Assembly (NCBI GenBank): GCA_007833815.1
Contig: CP033464.1
Coordinates: 1 to 64,000 of the forward strand
Direction: 5' to 3'
Length of the DNA: 64,000 nucleotides
Source: Brevibacillus laterosporus
GTDB taxonomy: Bacteria; Bacillota; Bacilli; Brevibacillales; Brevibacillaceae
Shown here: piece by piece, positions 46,315-56,001 of the stretch
How positions within the stretch are numbered: position 1 is the first letter of the stretch
Layout of the letters: each line of letters begins with the position of its first letter
Notes under the pieces: model-generated
Database searches by the model: none
What the model saw: only the letters and a program-made list of their open reading frames with translations
Told to the model about the DNA's origin: nothing
Program-made: the position numbers and the translations under genes

Positions 46315-46369
46315 AAAGAAAAAGTAGGCATCTCATTCCGATAACCGTTCGGATCGAGACCGCCTACTT
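46315..46369 (-). terminator. Terminator of the EamA transporter gene
   Basis: On the minus strand AAGTAGGC...ATCCGAA / TTCGGAAT-like inner stem...GCCTACTT is followed by TTTTTCTTTT. A fragment of an insertion element (46383-46425) lies between the gene's present stop codon and this terminator. Confidence 0.75.
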
Positions 46370-46382
46370 GAGCTGACTATTT

Positions 46383-46425
46383 CGTACTTAGGAATCTCGT
46401 GGCTTTAGCCATGCGAGGTTCAAAG
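46383..46425 (+). mobile_element. Solitary right end of an IS200/IS605-type element
   Basis: On the plus strand CGTACTTAGGAATCTCGTGG, then CTTTAGCCATGCGAGGTTCAA, copies the right end of the element at 36574-36616 with three substitutions and one extra A. No tnpA or tnpB is attached. The stretch overlaps the last six bases of the EamA transporter gene and gives it its TGA stop. Confidence 0.75.
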
Positions 46426-47376
46426 CTTTAACTCCTGAACTCTCGGATTTGTGTGTGAAATCGGTACAAGACTCTTCTTCGGACGCGATGACCAATAGAC
46501 ACCCAATAGCACGAACACCCCACCTATTACTTGAGGAACAAGCAAAGCCTCTCCCAAAAATAACACAGCAAACATGGTAGCAAAAACCGGGACTAGATTC
46601 ATAAACGGAGAAGCCTTCGTTGGCCCCAAAAGATGAACAGTCTTGGTCCAGCAAAAGAAGGCAATCACGGATGAAAAGATACCTAGATAGGCTATTGACC
46701 ATAGATTACTCCATAGGAACAACTGTACCGGACGGAAGCTCACTTCCACCAGCATCAGCGGCACTGCGGTAATCACGCCTGCCAAGACAATCAGAGTAAA
46801 ACCAATCAAGCCAGGTAGCCGATCTGCTGTTTTCCGTAACATAACAGAATAAATGGCCATCATCACATTACTTAATATCAATACGATATCGCCGTTGTTA
46901 AGTCGCATATCAGCAATGGTTCCGATGTGTCCCTTGCTTACAATCCACAAAACTCCCAGCAACGATAAAATAATACCAATCACTTGGTTGCTATTTATTC
47001 TTTCATGTAGCATAAAGTAAGCTACTATCGTAATGAAGATTGGCGATAATGAAGAAAGCAACGATGCATGTACCGTGTTGGTATGCTCCATTCCCCAATA
47101 TACCACCCCTGTAAAAAAAGCAATGCCCAAAAAACCCATCAGTACTATTTCTTTCCAATACCTTAGATACAATTTCCAATTTTCACACAATGCTTTCCAA
47201 GTAAAAGGTAATAACACAATAAGAGCAAAAGACCAACGTAAAAGTCCAAGGGTAAACGGAGGTACATGTTGTAATATATTTTTTCCAACTAAGAAATTAC
47301 TTCCCCACAACAAAGTAGCTAGTAGGGGAATCAAATAGATGATTCGATTAGCTTTATTTGTTCCTTGAGTACCCAC
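46420..47376 (-). CDS. EamA-family (DMT) transporter, 3' end altered by an IS fragment
   Basis: 318 residues with ten predicted membrane helices, two EamA repeats (GSNFLVGKNILQ and GLLRWSFALIVLLPFT in the first; NGDIVLILSNVMMAIYSVMLRK in the second). These proteins export amino acids or other metabolites. GTG 47376 follows AAGGAAGGG. The stop TGA is formed by the end of a solitary IS605-type right end, so the C-terminus (after about residue 305) may differ from the ancestral one. The transport core looks complete. Confidence 0.88.
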   Translation of the reverse strand: MGTQGTNKANRIIYLIPLLATLLWGSNFLVGKNILQHVPPFTLGLLRWSFALIVLLPFTWKALCENWKLYLRYWKEIVLMGFLGIAFFTGVVYWGMEHTNTVHASLLSSLSPIFITIVAYFMLHERINSNQVIGIILSLLGVLWIVSKGHIGTIADMRLNNGDIVLILSNVMMAIYSVMLRKTADRLPGLIGFTLIVLAGVITAVPLMLVEVSFRPVQLFLWSNLWSIAYLGIFSSVIAFFCWTKTVHLLGPTKASPFMNLVPVFATMFAVLFLGEALLVPQVIGGVFVLLGVYWSSRPKKSLVPISHTNPRVQELKL

Positions 47377-47625
47377 TCCGATTCCCTTCCTTCCATCAAA
47401 TATGTAGAACTTGTTACAATCATGCTTGTTCCGATGTTATTGTAACACCCAGATATGCTGTTTTAGGTATATCTGAATTTTTTCAAAATTACGCGTTTAT
47501 TCATTGCTTTCATACACAAAAGCGTTTGTGCATTGAGATATTACAACACTTCAGTACATATAACCGGATGGAAAAATGAATATAATAAACGGAATAATGT
47601 ATAATTATTCGTTTTTAACAAAAAT
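47377..47625. other. Upstream region of the EamA gene; no gene seen
   Basis: About 250 bases of AT-rich DNA. An inverted repeat TTGTTACAATCATG...TTGTAACA near 47411-47442 might be an operator. No convincing small gene. Confidence 0.3.
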
Positions 47626-47663
47626 AAAAACCCGCGTAACGAGTTACTGTTTCACGGGTTTTT
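47626..47663 (-). terminator. Terminator of the signal peptidase gene
   Basis: AAACCCG...GTAAC / GTTAC...CGGGTTT with T-rich tails on both strands. Confidence 0.8.
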
Positions 47664-47685
47664 TATCCTGTTTCAATTCAGTTTT

Positions 47686-48204
47686 TTACATAATTCGCAT
47701 ATGATTAAACGGATAGTACAAAAAGATCCCCTTACCAATCACTGCCGCTTTCTCAACAAATGGTGTTGGCCATAAATGAGAATCAAAACTGCCATTCCGA
47801 TTATCCCCCAAAAAGAAGTAGTGATTTGCAGGCACATGTACTGGAGCAAAATCATAGTTCATTTCTTCTTGTAAGTAGGGTTCTTCTATTTTTACACCAT
47901 TACGATACAAGGCACCATTTTTCACCTCAATGATATCCCCGCCTTTTCCAACTAAGCGTTTAATGAACAAATCTTTATTTCCCTGTATGGGAGGAGAAAA
48001 CACAACAATATCGCCATATTGGAAATTTTCTGGGTTGGATATCTTCTCAATGAAAAGACGGTCATTTACTTGTAAGGTAGGAACCATGGACGTGGATGGC
48101 ACATAAACAGCTTGGACCACAAACGTACGAATTGTAAAGCTCAACACGAGGGCAATTGCTATTATTGGGAGCCACTCTCTTGCCCATTTAGGTAATTTCT
48201 TCAT
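47686..48204 (-). CDS. Type I signal peptidase
   Basis: 172 residues, membrane-bound serine protease with a Ser-Lys dyad that cuts signal peptides of secreted proteins. One N-terminal membrane helix (about 11-33) is followed by the catalytic Ser39 in PSTSMVPTL and Lys82 in FIKRLVGKGGD, then FFLGDNRNGSFDS (box E). It resembles Bacillus SipS/SipT. AGGAGGG precedes ATG 48204. The divergent neighbour is ilvD. Bacillales carry several paralogues, so the exact member cannot be named. Confidence 0.95.
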   Translation of the reverse strand: MKKLPKWAREWLPIIAIALVLSFTIRTFVVQAVYVPSTSMVPTLQVNDRLFIEKISNPENFQYGDIVVFSPPIQGNKDLFIKRLVGKGGDIIEVKNGALYRNGVKIEEPYLQEEMNYDFAPVHVPANHYFFLGDNRNGSFDSHLWPTPFVEKAAVIGKGIFLYYPFNHMRIM

Positions 48205-48436
48205 ATTAAATATCCCTCCTCTTACATATACGTGCGACAGTCTCTGCTGATTTCACTCTTTATCACATTTCCTTATTTCCCAAATGAACAAATGTTCAGA
48301 TCATTTTGCTTGTTTCATGCTTTAGTGTAGTGCTACAATAGTGAAAATACTTGGACAGGGTGTTGTCGTACGGCTTCATTCTCTCAAAGAAACAACTTTT
48401 ATGATGTCTGACAAACCATACTGGAGGATAGGTGAC

Positions 48437-50110
48437 ATGAGACAAAGAAGCGATATGATCAAAAAAGGTTTTGACCGAGCTCCTCATCGGAGTTTACTAC
48501 GAGCAGCAGGTGTACGAGAAGAAGACTTTGGCAAACCTTTTATTGCCATCTGCAACTCTTATATAGATATTATTCCTGGTCACGTCCATTTGCAAGAGTT
48601 TGGTAAGATAGTAAAAGAAGCCGTTCGCGAAGCAGGCGGTGTACCTTTTGAGTTTAACACAATTGGTGTAGATGACGGAATTGCCATGGGACATATCGGG
48701 ATGCGCTATTCTTTACCAAGCCGAGAATTGATTGCCGATAGCTTAGAAACCGTAGTTGCCGCTCATTGGTTTGATGGCTTAATCTGTATTCCGAATTGTG
48801 ACAAAATTACACCAGGCATGATTATGGGGGCTTTACGTGTAAACATTCCAACTATCTTCGTCACCGGTGGTCCGATGAAAGCAGGTAAAACAAGCGATGG
48901 ACGCTCTATCTCCCTGTCTTCCGTTTTTGAAGGCGTTGGTGCCCACCAAGCTGGCATAATTGATGATGATAAACTATTGGAATTAGAACAATACGGTTGC
49001 CCAACCTGTGGTTCCTGTTCAGGTATGTTCACAGCCAACTCCATGAACTGTTTGGCAGAAGCGTTAGGAATTGCCTTACCAGGGAACGGTACCATCTTGG
49101 CTACCTCTCCAGAACGTCGTGAGCTGGTTAAATCTACTGCGAGCGCTCTGATGAACCTAATTAAACATGACATCAAAATGCGCGATATCGTTACATTGGA
49201 CGCATTAGATGATGCCTTTGCTTTAGATATGGCGATGGGCGGTTCCACAAATACCGTTCTGCATACGTTAGCGCTTGCCCACGAAGCTGGCTTTGAATAT
49301 CCAATTGAACGGATCAATCAGGTGGCGGAGCGCGCTCCTCACCTATGCAAGTTAGCTCCTGCCTCAGATTTTCATATTGAGGATTGTCATAATGCTGGCG
49401 GCGTGTCAGCGATTTTACGAGAGTTAATGAAAAGAGAAGGAATTTTGCATCCTGACCGCATTACCGTAACAGGCAAGACACTACGTGAGAACGTAGCTGA
49501 AGCAACAATCTTAGATGAAGCTGTAATTCATCCTCTTGAGCAACCATACAGTGAACGTGGGGGTCTTGCTGTTCTTTTCGGCAATCTAGCTCCAGAAGGT
49601 TCCATCATTAAAACTGGAGCCGTAGATAGTTCGATTCAGCGACACGTGGGTCCAGCTATTTGCTTTGACTCTCAGGAAGAAGCTTTAGAAGGGATTGCGA
49701 ATGGTAAAATTAAAGAGGGTCATGTTGTAGTCATTCGTTATGAGGGACCAAAAGGTGGTCCGGGTATGCCTGAAATGCTTGCGCCTACTTCACAAATCGT
49801 CGGGATGGGACTTGGTACCAAGGTCGCTCTAGTAACGGATGGACGTTTCTCAGGTGCTTCCCGTGGAATCAGTATTGGTCACGTTTCACCAGAAGCAGCT
49901 GAAGCAGGACCGATTGCTTTCGTCCATGATGGAGATATCATTAGCATTGATATGGAAGCACGTACCATGCAACTAGAAATTTCTGATGAGGAAATGGCAA
50001 AACGCAAAGAAAGCTGGAAGGAATTCGAACCAAAAGTAAAAACGGGCTATCTTGCTCGCTATTCTAAGCTAGTCACCAATGCATCAACTGGTGGCGTATT
50101 AAAAATATAA
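48437..50110 (+). CDS. ilvD: Dihydroxy-acid dehydratase
   Basis: Iron-sulfur enzyme of valine, isoleucine and pantothenate synthesis. 557 residues, the same as B. subtilis IlvD. The cluster cysteines lie in [10 protein letters not shown] and [39 protein letters not shown] and [11 protein letters not shown] are typical. ATG 48437 follows GGAGGATAGG; a longer frame from 48341 has no site. It stands apart from other ilv/leu genes. Confidence 0.97.
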   Translation: MRQRSDMIKKGFDRAPHRSLLRAAGVREEDFGKPFIAICNSYIDIIPGHVHLQEFGKIVKEAVREAGGVPFEFNTIGVDDGIAMGHIGMRYSLPSRELIADSLETVVAAHWFDGLICIPNCDKITPGMIMGALRVNIPTIFVTGGPMKAGKTSDGRSISLSSVFEGVGAHQAGIIDDDKLLELEQYGCPTCGSCSGMFTANSMNCLAEALGIALPGNGTILATSPERRELVKSTASALMNLIKHDIKMRDIVTLDALDDAFALDMAMGGSTNTVLHTLALAHEAGFEYPIERINQVAERAPHLCKLAPASDFHIEDCHNAGGVSAILRELMKREGILHPDRITVTGKTLRENVAEATILDEAVIHPLEQPYSERGGLAVLFGNLAPEGSIIKTGAVDSSIQRHVGPAICFDSQEEALEGIANGKIKEGHVVVIRYEGPKGGPGMPEMLAPTSQIVGMGLGTKVALVTDGRFSGASRGISIGHVSPEAAEAGPIAFVHDGDIISIDMEARTMQLEISDEEMAKRKESWKEFEPKVKTGYLARYSKLVTNASTGGVLKI

Positions 50111-50297
50111 ATATTGTATCAAGTGATTACATCAAAAATGTAATGTACGTAGGCTCCCTTTTCTACAGGGGGTCTTCTTTCTTTTATCTGAAAAACAGAA
50201 GGAATGGCAACAAAATTAACTTGAAACCAACGCTCATGCATAATAAAGTAGAAGAGTTAGTCCTTAGATGGTCGCAAATGCTCGCAAGGAGGTTTTT

Positions 50298-50972
50298 ATG
50301 CGTTTACGCAATATTCCAGGTGCAGAAGATATGCTGCGCCAATTTCCAACCTATGTAAATAATCCTGCTCAATATAAGGGAACTTGGTCCGACTGCTTTG
50401 GGAATAGCAATCCGATTCATGTTGAGATTGGTAGTGGTAAAGGGCGTTTTATTAACACGTTGGCGTCTCGTTTTCCTTCAACCAACTTTATCGCGATTGA
50501 GCTAAAAGCAGAAGTGTTGTATCGCACAGCACAACGTACGGAACAAAAAGACATTCCCAACCTAAAATTGATCCAATTTGATGCTTTCAAAATTACGGAA
50601 TTGTTTGCGCCAGGTGAGTTGGATCGGATTTACTTGAACTTTAGTGATCCATGGCCCAAAAAACGTCATAGCAAACGCCGTCTGACGCATTTCTCCTTTT
50701 TGCGCCAGTATCGGGCTGTGTTGAAACAGGACGGTGAAATTCATTTGAAAACAGATAATCAAAATCTGTTTGAGTTTTCTTTAAATCAATTCGCCAACGA
50801 ACTGTTTCAATTACGTCATGTCTCACTGGATCTTCATTCATCTGAACAAGCCGCAACCAATGTGATGACAGAATATGAAGAACGTTTCTCTAATCGTGGG
50901 CAACGCATCTTCCGCACGGAGGCACTGTGTAAACCAATTGCTCCCACAGATAAACCAGCTAAAGACAACTAA
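50298..50972 (+). CDS. trmB: tRNA (guanine-N7)-methyltransferase
   Basis: SAM-dependent enzyme that methylates G46 in the variable loop of tRNA. 224 residues: HVEIGSGKGRFI (SAM loop), FIAIELKAEVLYR, then LNFSDPWPKKRHSKRRLTH (the conserved catalytic stretch) and LKTDNQNLFEFS. GCAAGGAGG precedes ATG 50298. Start is consistent with other TrmB (MRLRNIPGAED). Confidence 0.96.
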   Translation: MRLRNIPGAEDMLRQFPTYVNNPAQYKGTWSDCFGNSNPIHVEIGSGKGRFINTLASRFPSTNFIAIELKAEVLYRTAQRTEQKDIPNLKLIQFDAFKITELFAPGELDRIYLNFSDPWPKKRHSKRRLTHFSFLRQYRAVLKQDGEIHLKTDNQNLFEFSLNQFANELFQLRHVSLDLHSSEQAATNVMTEYEERFSNRGQRIFRTEALCKPIAPTDKPAKDN

Positions 50973-51022
50973 ATAGCTCTCCTCTCATAACCAAACGAAT
51001 CTTTATGAAATCAGTGAAACGA

Positions 51023-51054
51023 AGCATCCATTTTTCCAAATGGTTGCTTTTTTG
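51023..51054 (+). terminator. Terminator of trmB
   Basis: AGCA-CCATTT / AAATGG-TGCT stem with six T after it. Confidence 0.8.
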
Positions 51055-51459
51055 TATATAAACACCAAAATGTCATTCTTTTGCCACATATAATCATATA
51101 CTCATTTCATTTATATGAAAAATAAAAAGATAAGAAAATTAGGAATAGTTACTTACACTTTTTTGCACTTAAACTGTTTTATTTTCTCGAAATTAGTGTA
51201 AAATCTCCTAAGTAAGCAATAAAAATCCAGAAAATTGTGGGTTATCTACATTTATTTAGTATATATTTTCCATCAATTACTTATAATAGATGTCGGGTTA
51301 TATATTTTACAAAAAATTAAAATTTACTTATCAGCACTTTTTCAGCAGATAACTACTTTACAAATCACATAAAAGGAGTAAAATAAGAATTGCTGAAAGA
51401 CTTTTGTGCTGACTGGTCAATACAAAAAATAATGTACTTTGGAAGGATAGGTGGACTTT
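51055..51459. other. Long AT-rich upstream region of the small secreted protein; no gene
   Basis: About 400 bases of very AT-rich DNA without a supported gene. TATAAT at about 51282 (in CTTATAATAG) could be a -10 box, which would leave a long untranslated leader of about 170 bases. No known riboswitch fold seen. Confidence 0.4.
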
Positions 51460-51798
51460 ATGAAAAAACAACTAATTTTAGGTATCACTGTTTTAGCCTG
51501 TGCATTCTCTGCGACTTCTGCATTTGCTGCAGATAAGAACGCAACAAAACACGAAACTATTGCTCCACAATCATTTTTTAATGTTCAAGTAGCACCACAA
51601 ACAGTTGCACCTGCATCTGTTATTGTGCCAACTCAATTTACTGGTGACACTACAAAAGGTGAAGTAGTAAATTTCTCTATCTTCGCTCCAGTTTCTACTC
51701 CTATTCAAGTGACAGAAACAAATGTTGTTGCACCAGCAACTGGTAACACTTCTTCAACTAAAGGTGAGGTTTTCAAAAGTACAGCAATCTTTGGTTAA
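51460..51798 (+). CDS. Small secreted protein with a repeated TKGEV motif
   Basis: 112 residues. A signal peptide (KKQLILGITVLACAFSATSA, then FAA) is likely cut after AFA. The mature part is Thr/Val/Pro/Ala-rich with beta character, and it contains two copies of a TKGEV-x(5-6)-IF unit (about residues 64-75 and 99-111). It has no Cys. Likely extracellular or wall-associated; function unknown. GGAAGGATAGGTGG precedes ATG 51460. It has its own terminator and a long leader, so it is a single unit. Confidence 0.8.
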   Translation: MKKQLILGITVLACAFSATSAFAADKNATKHETIAPQSFFNVQVAPQTVAPASVIVPTQFTGDTTKGEVVNFSIFAPVSTPIQVTETNVVAPATGNTSSTKGEVFKSTAIFG

Positions 51799-51847
51799 GA
51801 TGTAAGTATTCTCTCTTTACACCCTCTTTTTAATAAAACTGGTCATT

Positions 51848-51877
51848 AGCCCTCACTAGTTGGGGGCTCTTTTTTAT
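51848..51877 (+). terminator. Terminator of the small secreted protein gene
   Basis: AGCCC-loop-GGGGCT followed by a T-run. Confidence 0.8.
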
Positions 51878-51907
51878 CAAGTCACTTATTTTTCACACCA
51901 CAAAAAC

Positions 51908-51943
51908 AAAAAAACGCATAACATGTTCGCTACGCGTTTTCTA
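51908..51943 (-). terminator. Terminator of the 51979-52326 gene
   Basis: On the minus strand AAAACGCGTAGC...GTTATGCGTTTT is followed by a T-run (TTTTTTTG). Confidence 0.75.
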
Positions 51944-51978
51944 TAAAAACCACTATGCAACTGCACCCACACATTTGG

Positions 51979-52326
51979 TTATTCTTCTAGCTGACCTACC
52001 TCTTCTACTTCTCTTTCCTCTTCTGGATGCCAATGATCCAATACTTTGCCTTGAAGGACACGTCCTTCAATAAACTGAATCTGATTGCTGGAAAAACAGG
52101 ATTTCCATTCTAAACTAAGCTCTTCGGCCATCCTCACCACCGTTAACAACTCCGACCAAGCCACATAACGCTTATACCAGAAAAATTGCGGCTGTTCATT
52201 CATATATGGATACAAATCATCAAACTCTGTATGTTTACAGTCAAGAGCCCGTTCAAAGTGAACTTTCGCATGTTCCAGTTTTTCCTGGAAGTAAGATTGC
52301 AAATCCTTCTGAGCAAAGGTAGACAT
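51979..52326 (-). CDS. Hypothetical protein, aromatic and acidic
   Basis: 115 residues, helical, rich in Glu, Phe, Trp and Tyr (FWYKRYVAWSELL). Acidic tail. GGGGGGATTC precedes ATG 52326. Own terminator on the minus strand. I do not recognise the family; no signal or membrane segment. Confidence 0.75.
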   Translation of the reverse strand: MSTFAQKDLQSYFQEKLEHAKVHFERALDCKHTEFDDLYPYMNEQPQFFWYKRYVAWSELLTVVRMAEELSLEWKSCFSSNQIQFIEGRVLQGKVLDHWHPEEEREVEEVGQLEE

Positions 52327-52490
52327 ATGAATCCCCCCAGTTTTCCATTTACAGTTTCGTTGTATGTAGAATCCTCATTCGAGTAACCAACAAAACTTAT
52401 ATCACCATTCTAACACGCACCTGTGTCTGTGAAAATAGTCATAATCTTGTCAATGTAACCAGTAAGAATGTTGGAGTACATCTTACCTAC

Positions 52491-52530
52491 AAAAAAAGGG
52501 CACCCGTCCTGCATTCCGGTTGCCCTCTCT
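52491..52530 (-). terminator. Terminator of the second PBP gene
   Basis: On the minus strand AGGGCAaCCG / CGGgTGCCCT with seven T after it, 83 bases past the stop. Confidence 0.8.
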
Positions 52531-52612
52531 CTATTACTTTTTGTTACTGATGCATATTTCTACATCGTTATTTTCCTAATCTTTATTGCGATCTATCTGT
52601 TGTTCTTACTCG

Positions 52613-55162
52613 TTAATTACCTGATTCTTGTTGGTTGGGATCAACCGTTTGGTTTGGATCTGGAATATCGGCTGGTCTCTGGTTGTTAGCATTGGGATCA
52701 AATCCGTTGCCTGAGGAGTCATTTCCTTGTCCTTGACCGTGCCCTTGTCCGTTATCTTGATTATTTCCATTTGGCAAGCCTGGCGGTGTCGAATTGTCAT
52801 TACCAGTGTTATCACCGTTGCCATTGCCATCATGTTCATTAGAACCATTCGAACCGTTATTCGGAGGTTGACCATTCTCCGTTGAATTATTGTTGTCCTC
52901 GTTCTGATTTTCGCCATTTTGCAGAAGTTCTTCCAATTGTTTAGTGTTTACTTCACCAATATTGGATGAACTTCCAGGGTTACCATTTTCATCATAAGGT
53001 ACAACAAAGTATTTGTATAATACGCCTTCCTTAACCGGATCAACAAAGGTTTTTCCACTTTGTTTGGACGATATTTTTTCAGCCGACTCAGGACTGTTCA
53101 AATAGCGCATCACATCGTAACCCGTTGTTTTCTCATTAGTATCTTCCCACATCAATAAGGCAACCGGCTGGGAACCTTCAATGGTAAGTCGAACTGAGAG
53201 AGAAGGTGGGGTTGTTGCTTCTTCTTGAGTCTCTTCAACCTTTTGGTGGTCTGCAACTCCGTCTGGTCGTACAAACTCAGTTGGCTTTTCGTTCTTTAAC
53301 GCTTCTTGCATAATTACACTAAACATATGTGCAGTCTTACTACTACCATCATACATGATGTGGCCTTTATCTTCTTTTGGGAAGCCCATCCAAATCGAGC
53401 CGATATATCTAGGATTGTAACCAACAAACCAAGCATCCTTATTTGCACTGGAGCTTAATGCTGATTGTGTGGTTCCCGTTTTACCTGCTACAGGCCAGTT
53501 TTTCATTTTCGCACTCGTTCCTGTACCACTTTGAACAGCATTACGTAGTAACTCGTGCATTTCCCAAGCAGCATTTGGTGAAATAGCTTGCGTTTCTTTA
53601 ACAGGTCTAGTCTCTTCTCTTCCTGTTCTGATATCTTTAATTTTATCAATGGCGTGAGCTTCTTTTACCTTACCGCCATTTGTAAATGCTGTATACGCTT
53701 GTGCCATCCGAAGTGGTGATGTTCCTTTATGCAGACCACCTAATGCAATCGACAAGTTGCGATCAGTCGGATCTAACGTAATACCAAAATCCTTGATGTA
53801 CTTCAATGACTTATCGATTCCAATTTCATTTAACAACCAGACAGTAGGAATATTGAGTGACATCTGAACAGCTTTATCCATCCGAATGGAATCGCTGTAT
53901 TGATTATTCCAGTTCCTTGGTTCATAACCGTTAAAGCTTTGGCGCTTATTACTCAACATAGAGCCTGCATGCCATTTGCCTGTATCTAGTGCTGGTGCAT
54001 AAACCGCTAATGGTTTAAAGGAGGAACCAGGCTGATGCAGACTTAATGCATTATTCCAGCCCTTATGCACATAGTTACGGCCGCCTACAATCCCAGCAAT
54101 ACCACCTGTTTTAGCATCAAGGACTACCATTCCAGAGTCTACCTTATTAGTTGTCCCATCTTTCGGGAAGTTCTTAGCATTAGCAAAGTTCTTCACCATT
54201 GCATCCTGTACATCCGTGTTTAGCGTAGTATAGATTAGATATCCTCCGCTATACAGCTCATCTTCAGCAATACCGTATCGTTCTTCGGCCTCATCAACAA
54301 CGTAATCTAGGAAAGCCTGATACGCCTTGTTTCCCCCAATGGCTTTTTCACGACTTGGATCAGGTAGTGATTGTTGTTGAGCAGTTTCCTTTTCCTGTAC
54401 CGTAATAATTCCTTGTTCCGCCATTAAGCGAATGATCGTATCTCGACGTTCTTTTGATTTCTCCGGATTTTTAAACGGAGAATAGATGGTCGGTCCTTTC
54501 GGAATGGCTGCTAATTGGGCAATTTCAGCCGTAGTTAATGTATCGAGATGTTCCGCCTTTTCTTTTCCAAAGTAATAATTAGCGGCAGCCTTTACTCCAT
54601 ATGCACCATGACCTAAATAAATTTTATTTAAATACATCTCCATGATCTGATCTTTCGTAAATCTGTTCTCTAGGTTAATCGCGATACTAACCTCTTTCGT
54701 TTTTCGCCAAAACGTTTTTTCGTGAGAGAGAAACACATTTTTCGCAAGCTGTTGCGTTATCGTACTTGCTCCTTCTACCGTACTACCTGCTCGAATATCT
54801 TTCCAAATTGCTCCACCTATCCGAATCATGTCTACACCATTGTGTTCAAAAAAGCGTTTATCTTCTACAGCCACAAATGCATCCACCAATTTTTTAGGGA
54901 CTTTGTCAATTGTGACGTATTCACGATCTTCTAGCACATATAACTTTGATAGTTCTTTTCCATTTACATCAATAATTTTGGTTGCTTCTAGTTTGATGTC
55001 TTTTAATTTATTCTCATCCATATCCACCATTTTGCCACCCGCATATAAGAGAGCGAAGTAACCCCCGATGACGGATAAAATTAAAAAGACCGCAAACCCA
55101 ATGATAAGCAGTATCCACTTATTGACTAGTTTTTTCTTTTTTTTCTTCTTGGCTTGAGCCAT
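52613..55162 (-). CDS. Class A penicillin-binding protein 1A (PonA-like) with fibronectin III and Asn/Gly-rich tail
   Basis: 849 residues. A Lys-rich N-terminus and one membrane helix (about 14-38) are followed by GT51 transglycosylase motifs (VEDKRFFEHNGVD, GASTITQQLAKN, KDQIMEMYLNKIYLG) and the transpeptidase: SxxK in HQPGSSFKPL, SxN in QMSLNIPT and AGKTGTTQSA. A fibronectin III-like domain (about 640-735) and a low-complexity Asn/Gly/Gln tail (about 745-849) follow. The tail is typical of PonA in Brevibacillus and Paenibacillus and sits in the wall. TGGAGG precedes ATG 55162. Confidence 0.95.
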   Translation of the reverse strand: MAQAKKKKKKKLVNKWILLIIGFAVFLILSVIGGYFALLYAGGKMVDMDENKLKDIKLEATKIIDVNGKELSKLYVLEDREYVTIDKVPKKLVDAFVAVEDKRFFEHNGVDMIRIGGAIWKDIRAGSTVEGASTITQQLAKNVFLSHEKTFWRKTKEVSIAINLENRFTKDQIMEMYLNKIYLGHGAYGVKAAANYYFGKEKAEHLDTLTTAEIAQLAAIPKGPTIYSPFKNPEKSKERRDTIIRLMAEQGIITVQEKETAQQQSLPDPSREKAIGGNKAYQAFLDYVVDEAEERYGIAEDELYSGGYLIYTTLNTDVQDAMVKNFANAKNFPKDGTTNKVDSGMVVLDAKTGGIAGIVGGRNYVHKGWNNALSLHQPGSSFKPLAVYAPALDTGKWHAGSMLSNKRQSFNGYEPRNWNNQYSDSIRMDKAVQMSLNIPTVWLLNEIGIDKSLKYIKDFGITLDPTDRNLSIALGGLHKGTSPLRMAQAYTAFTNGGKVKEAHAIDKIKDIRTGREETRPVKETQAISPNAAWEMHELLRNAVQSGTGTSAKMKNWPVAGKTGTTQSALSSSANKDAWFVGYNPRYIGSIWMGFPKEDKGHIMYDGSSKTAHMFSVIMQEALKNEKPTEFVRPDGVADHQKVEETQEEATTPPSLSVRLTIEGSQPVALLMWEDTNEKTTGYDVMRYLNSPESAEKISSKQSGKTFVDPVKEGVLYKYFVVPYDENGNPGSSSNIGEVNTKQLEELLQNGENQNEDNNNSTENGQPPNNGSNGSNEHDGNGNGDNTGNDNSTPPGLPNGNNQDNGQGHGQGQGNDSSGNGFDPNANNQRPADIPDPNQTVDPNQQESGN

Positions 55163-55240
55163 ACATTACCTCCAGATTTCTTTCCTCTCTCCACCTTTTT
55201 AGACGATTAAGTCAAAAAAAAGTTTCTGGTTAGCGTTTAT

Positions 55241-55837
55241 TTAGTTACTACCCTCATTACTTTTTGATGAATTCATCATCTCCAACAGCTTGATGTCTGA
55301 GTAGTCGTAAAGCTGTAGCATACGGTCATATGGGTCTTCCCCACCCAATTGAAAATAGTAAACAAAAGCAGGCTCCGTCTTATATCCCTGCTCCTTCAAT
55401 AATCGAATATCAGTGCGTGCCGAGTCCTTTGCTAACCGCAGCATTCGTTCTTCAACAATCATATGTCGATACGCATTCTGCTGTCGTACAGGTATAGATT
55501 GGCCAAAGATTTCGATTAGCCATCCTTGATAAGAGAACGATAGAACGATTGCCCTTCCTCCTCGTAGTTCATCTACATGCTCCAATTGAAAATCTGCGCA
55601 ATCTCCATACAAATTCACAACCTCATGGGTAAACTGGTCAAACTCTGAACATCCCACCTGGCAGATTATATCAAGGTCACTTGTAGCAATATCAATCCCA
55701 AGTGGGATAGTCCCTGTTAGCACTGGATCGTAGATAGACAACTGATTAAACAATTCAAGTTCCTGTAACACAATAAATGCTTGTTTTTGTCGGTCATTGC
55801 CTATTTGTAAATAATCGGGCTTATCAAGATGTATCAT
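55241..55837 (-). CDS. DUF4269 nucleotidyltransferase-fold protein
   Basis: 198 residues. The N-terminal half carries a nucleotidyltransferase-like GT-x(6)-IATSDLDIICQ with the Asp-x-Asp pair, and the rest fits DUF4269. Catalytic activity and substrate are unknown. GCAGGTG precedes ATG 55837. The gene stands alone, upstream of the PBP gene on the same strand. Confidence 0.85.
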   Translation of the reverse strand: MIHLDKPDYLQIGNDRQKQAFIVLQELELFNQLSIYDPVLTGTIPLGIDIATSDLDIICQVGCSEFDQFTHEVVNLYGDCADFQLEHVDELRGGRAIVLSFSYQGWLIEIFGQSIPVRQQNAYRHMIVEERMLRLAKDSARTDIRLLKEQGYKTEPAFVYYFQLGGEDPYDRMLQLYDYSDIKLLEMMNSSKSNEGSN

Positions 55838-56001
55838 GTATATTCACCTGCTTTCAAAAATCGAACCACAGATAAAAACTAGCCACTTTACCATGATAGT
55901 ATAAAGTGGCTGCTTTGTACCAAACAATTCCTGCCAATAGAGAGCCATTCGTAGTTTTATCTATTGAAAGAAACAAGGTCAGATTATTTTTTTAGCTTCT
56001 C

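Noticed and set aside
48341-48436. N-terminal extension of ilvD
   Set aside because: The start at 48437 has GGAGG and aligns with the known IlvD start and length.
52613-52930. Gly/Asn-rich tail of the PBP as a separate repeat element
   Set aside because: It is in frame with the PBP and typical of PonA-type proteins in this group; the opposite or shifted frames are shadows.
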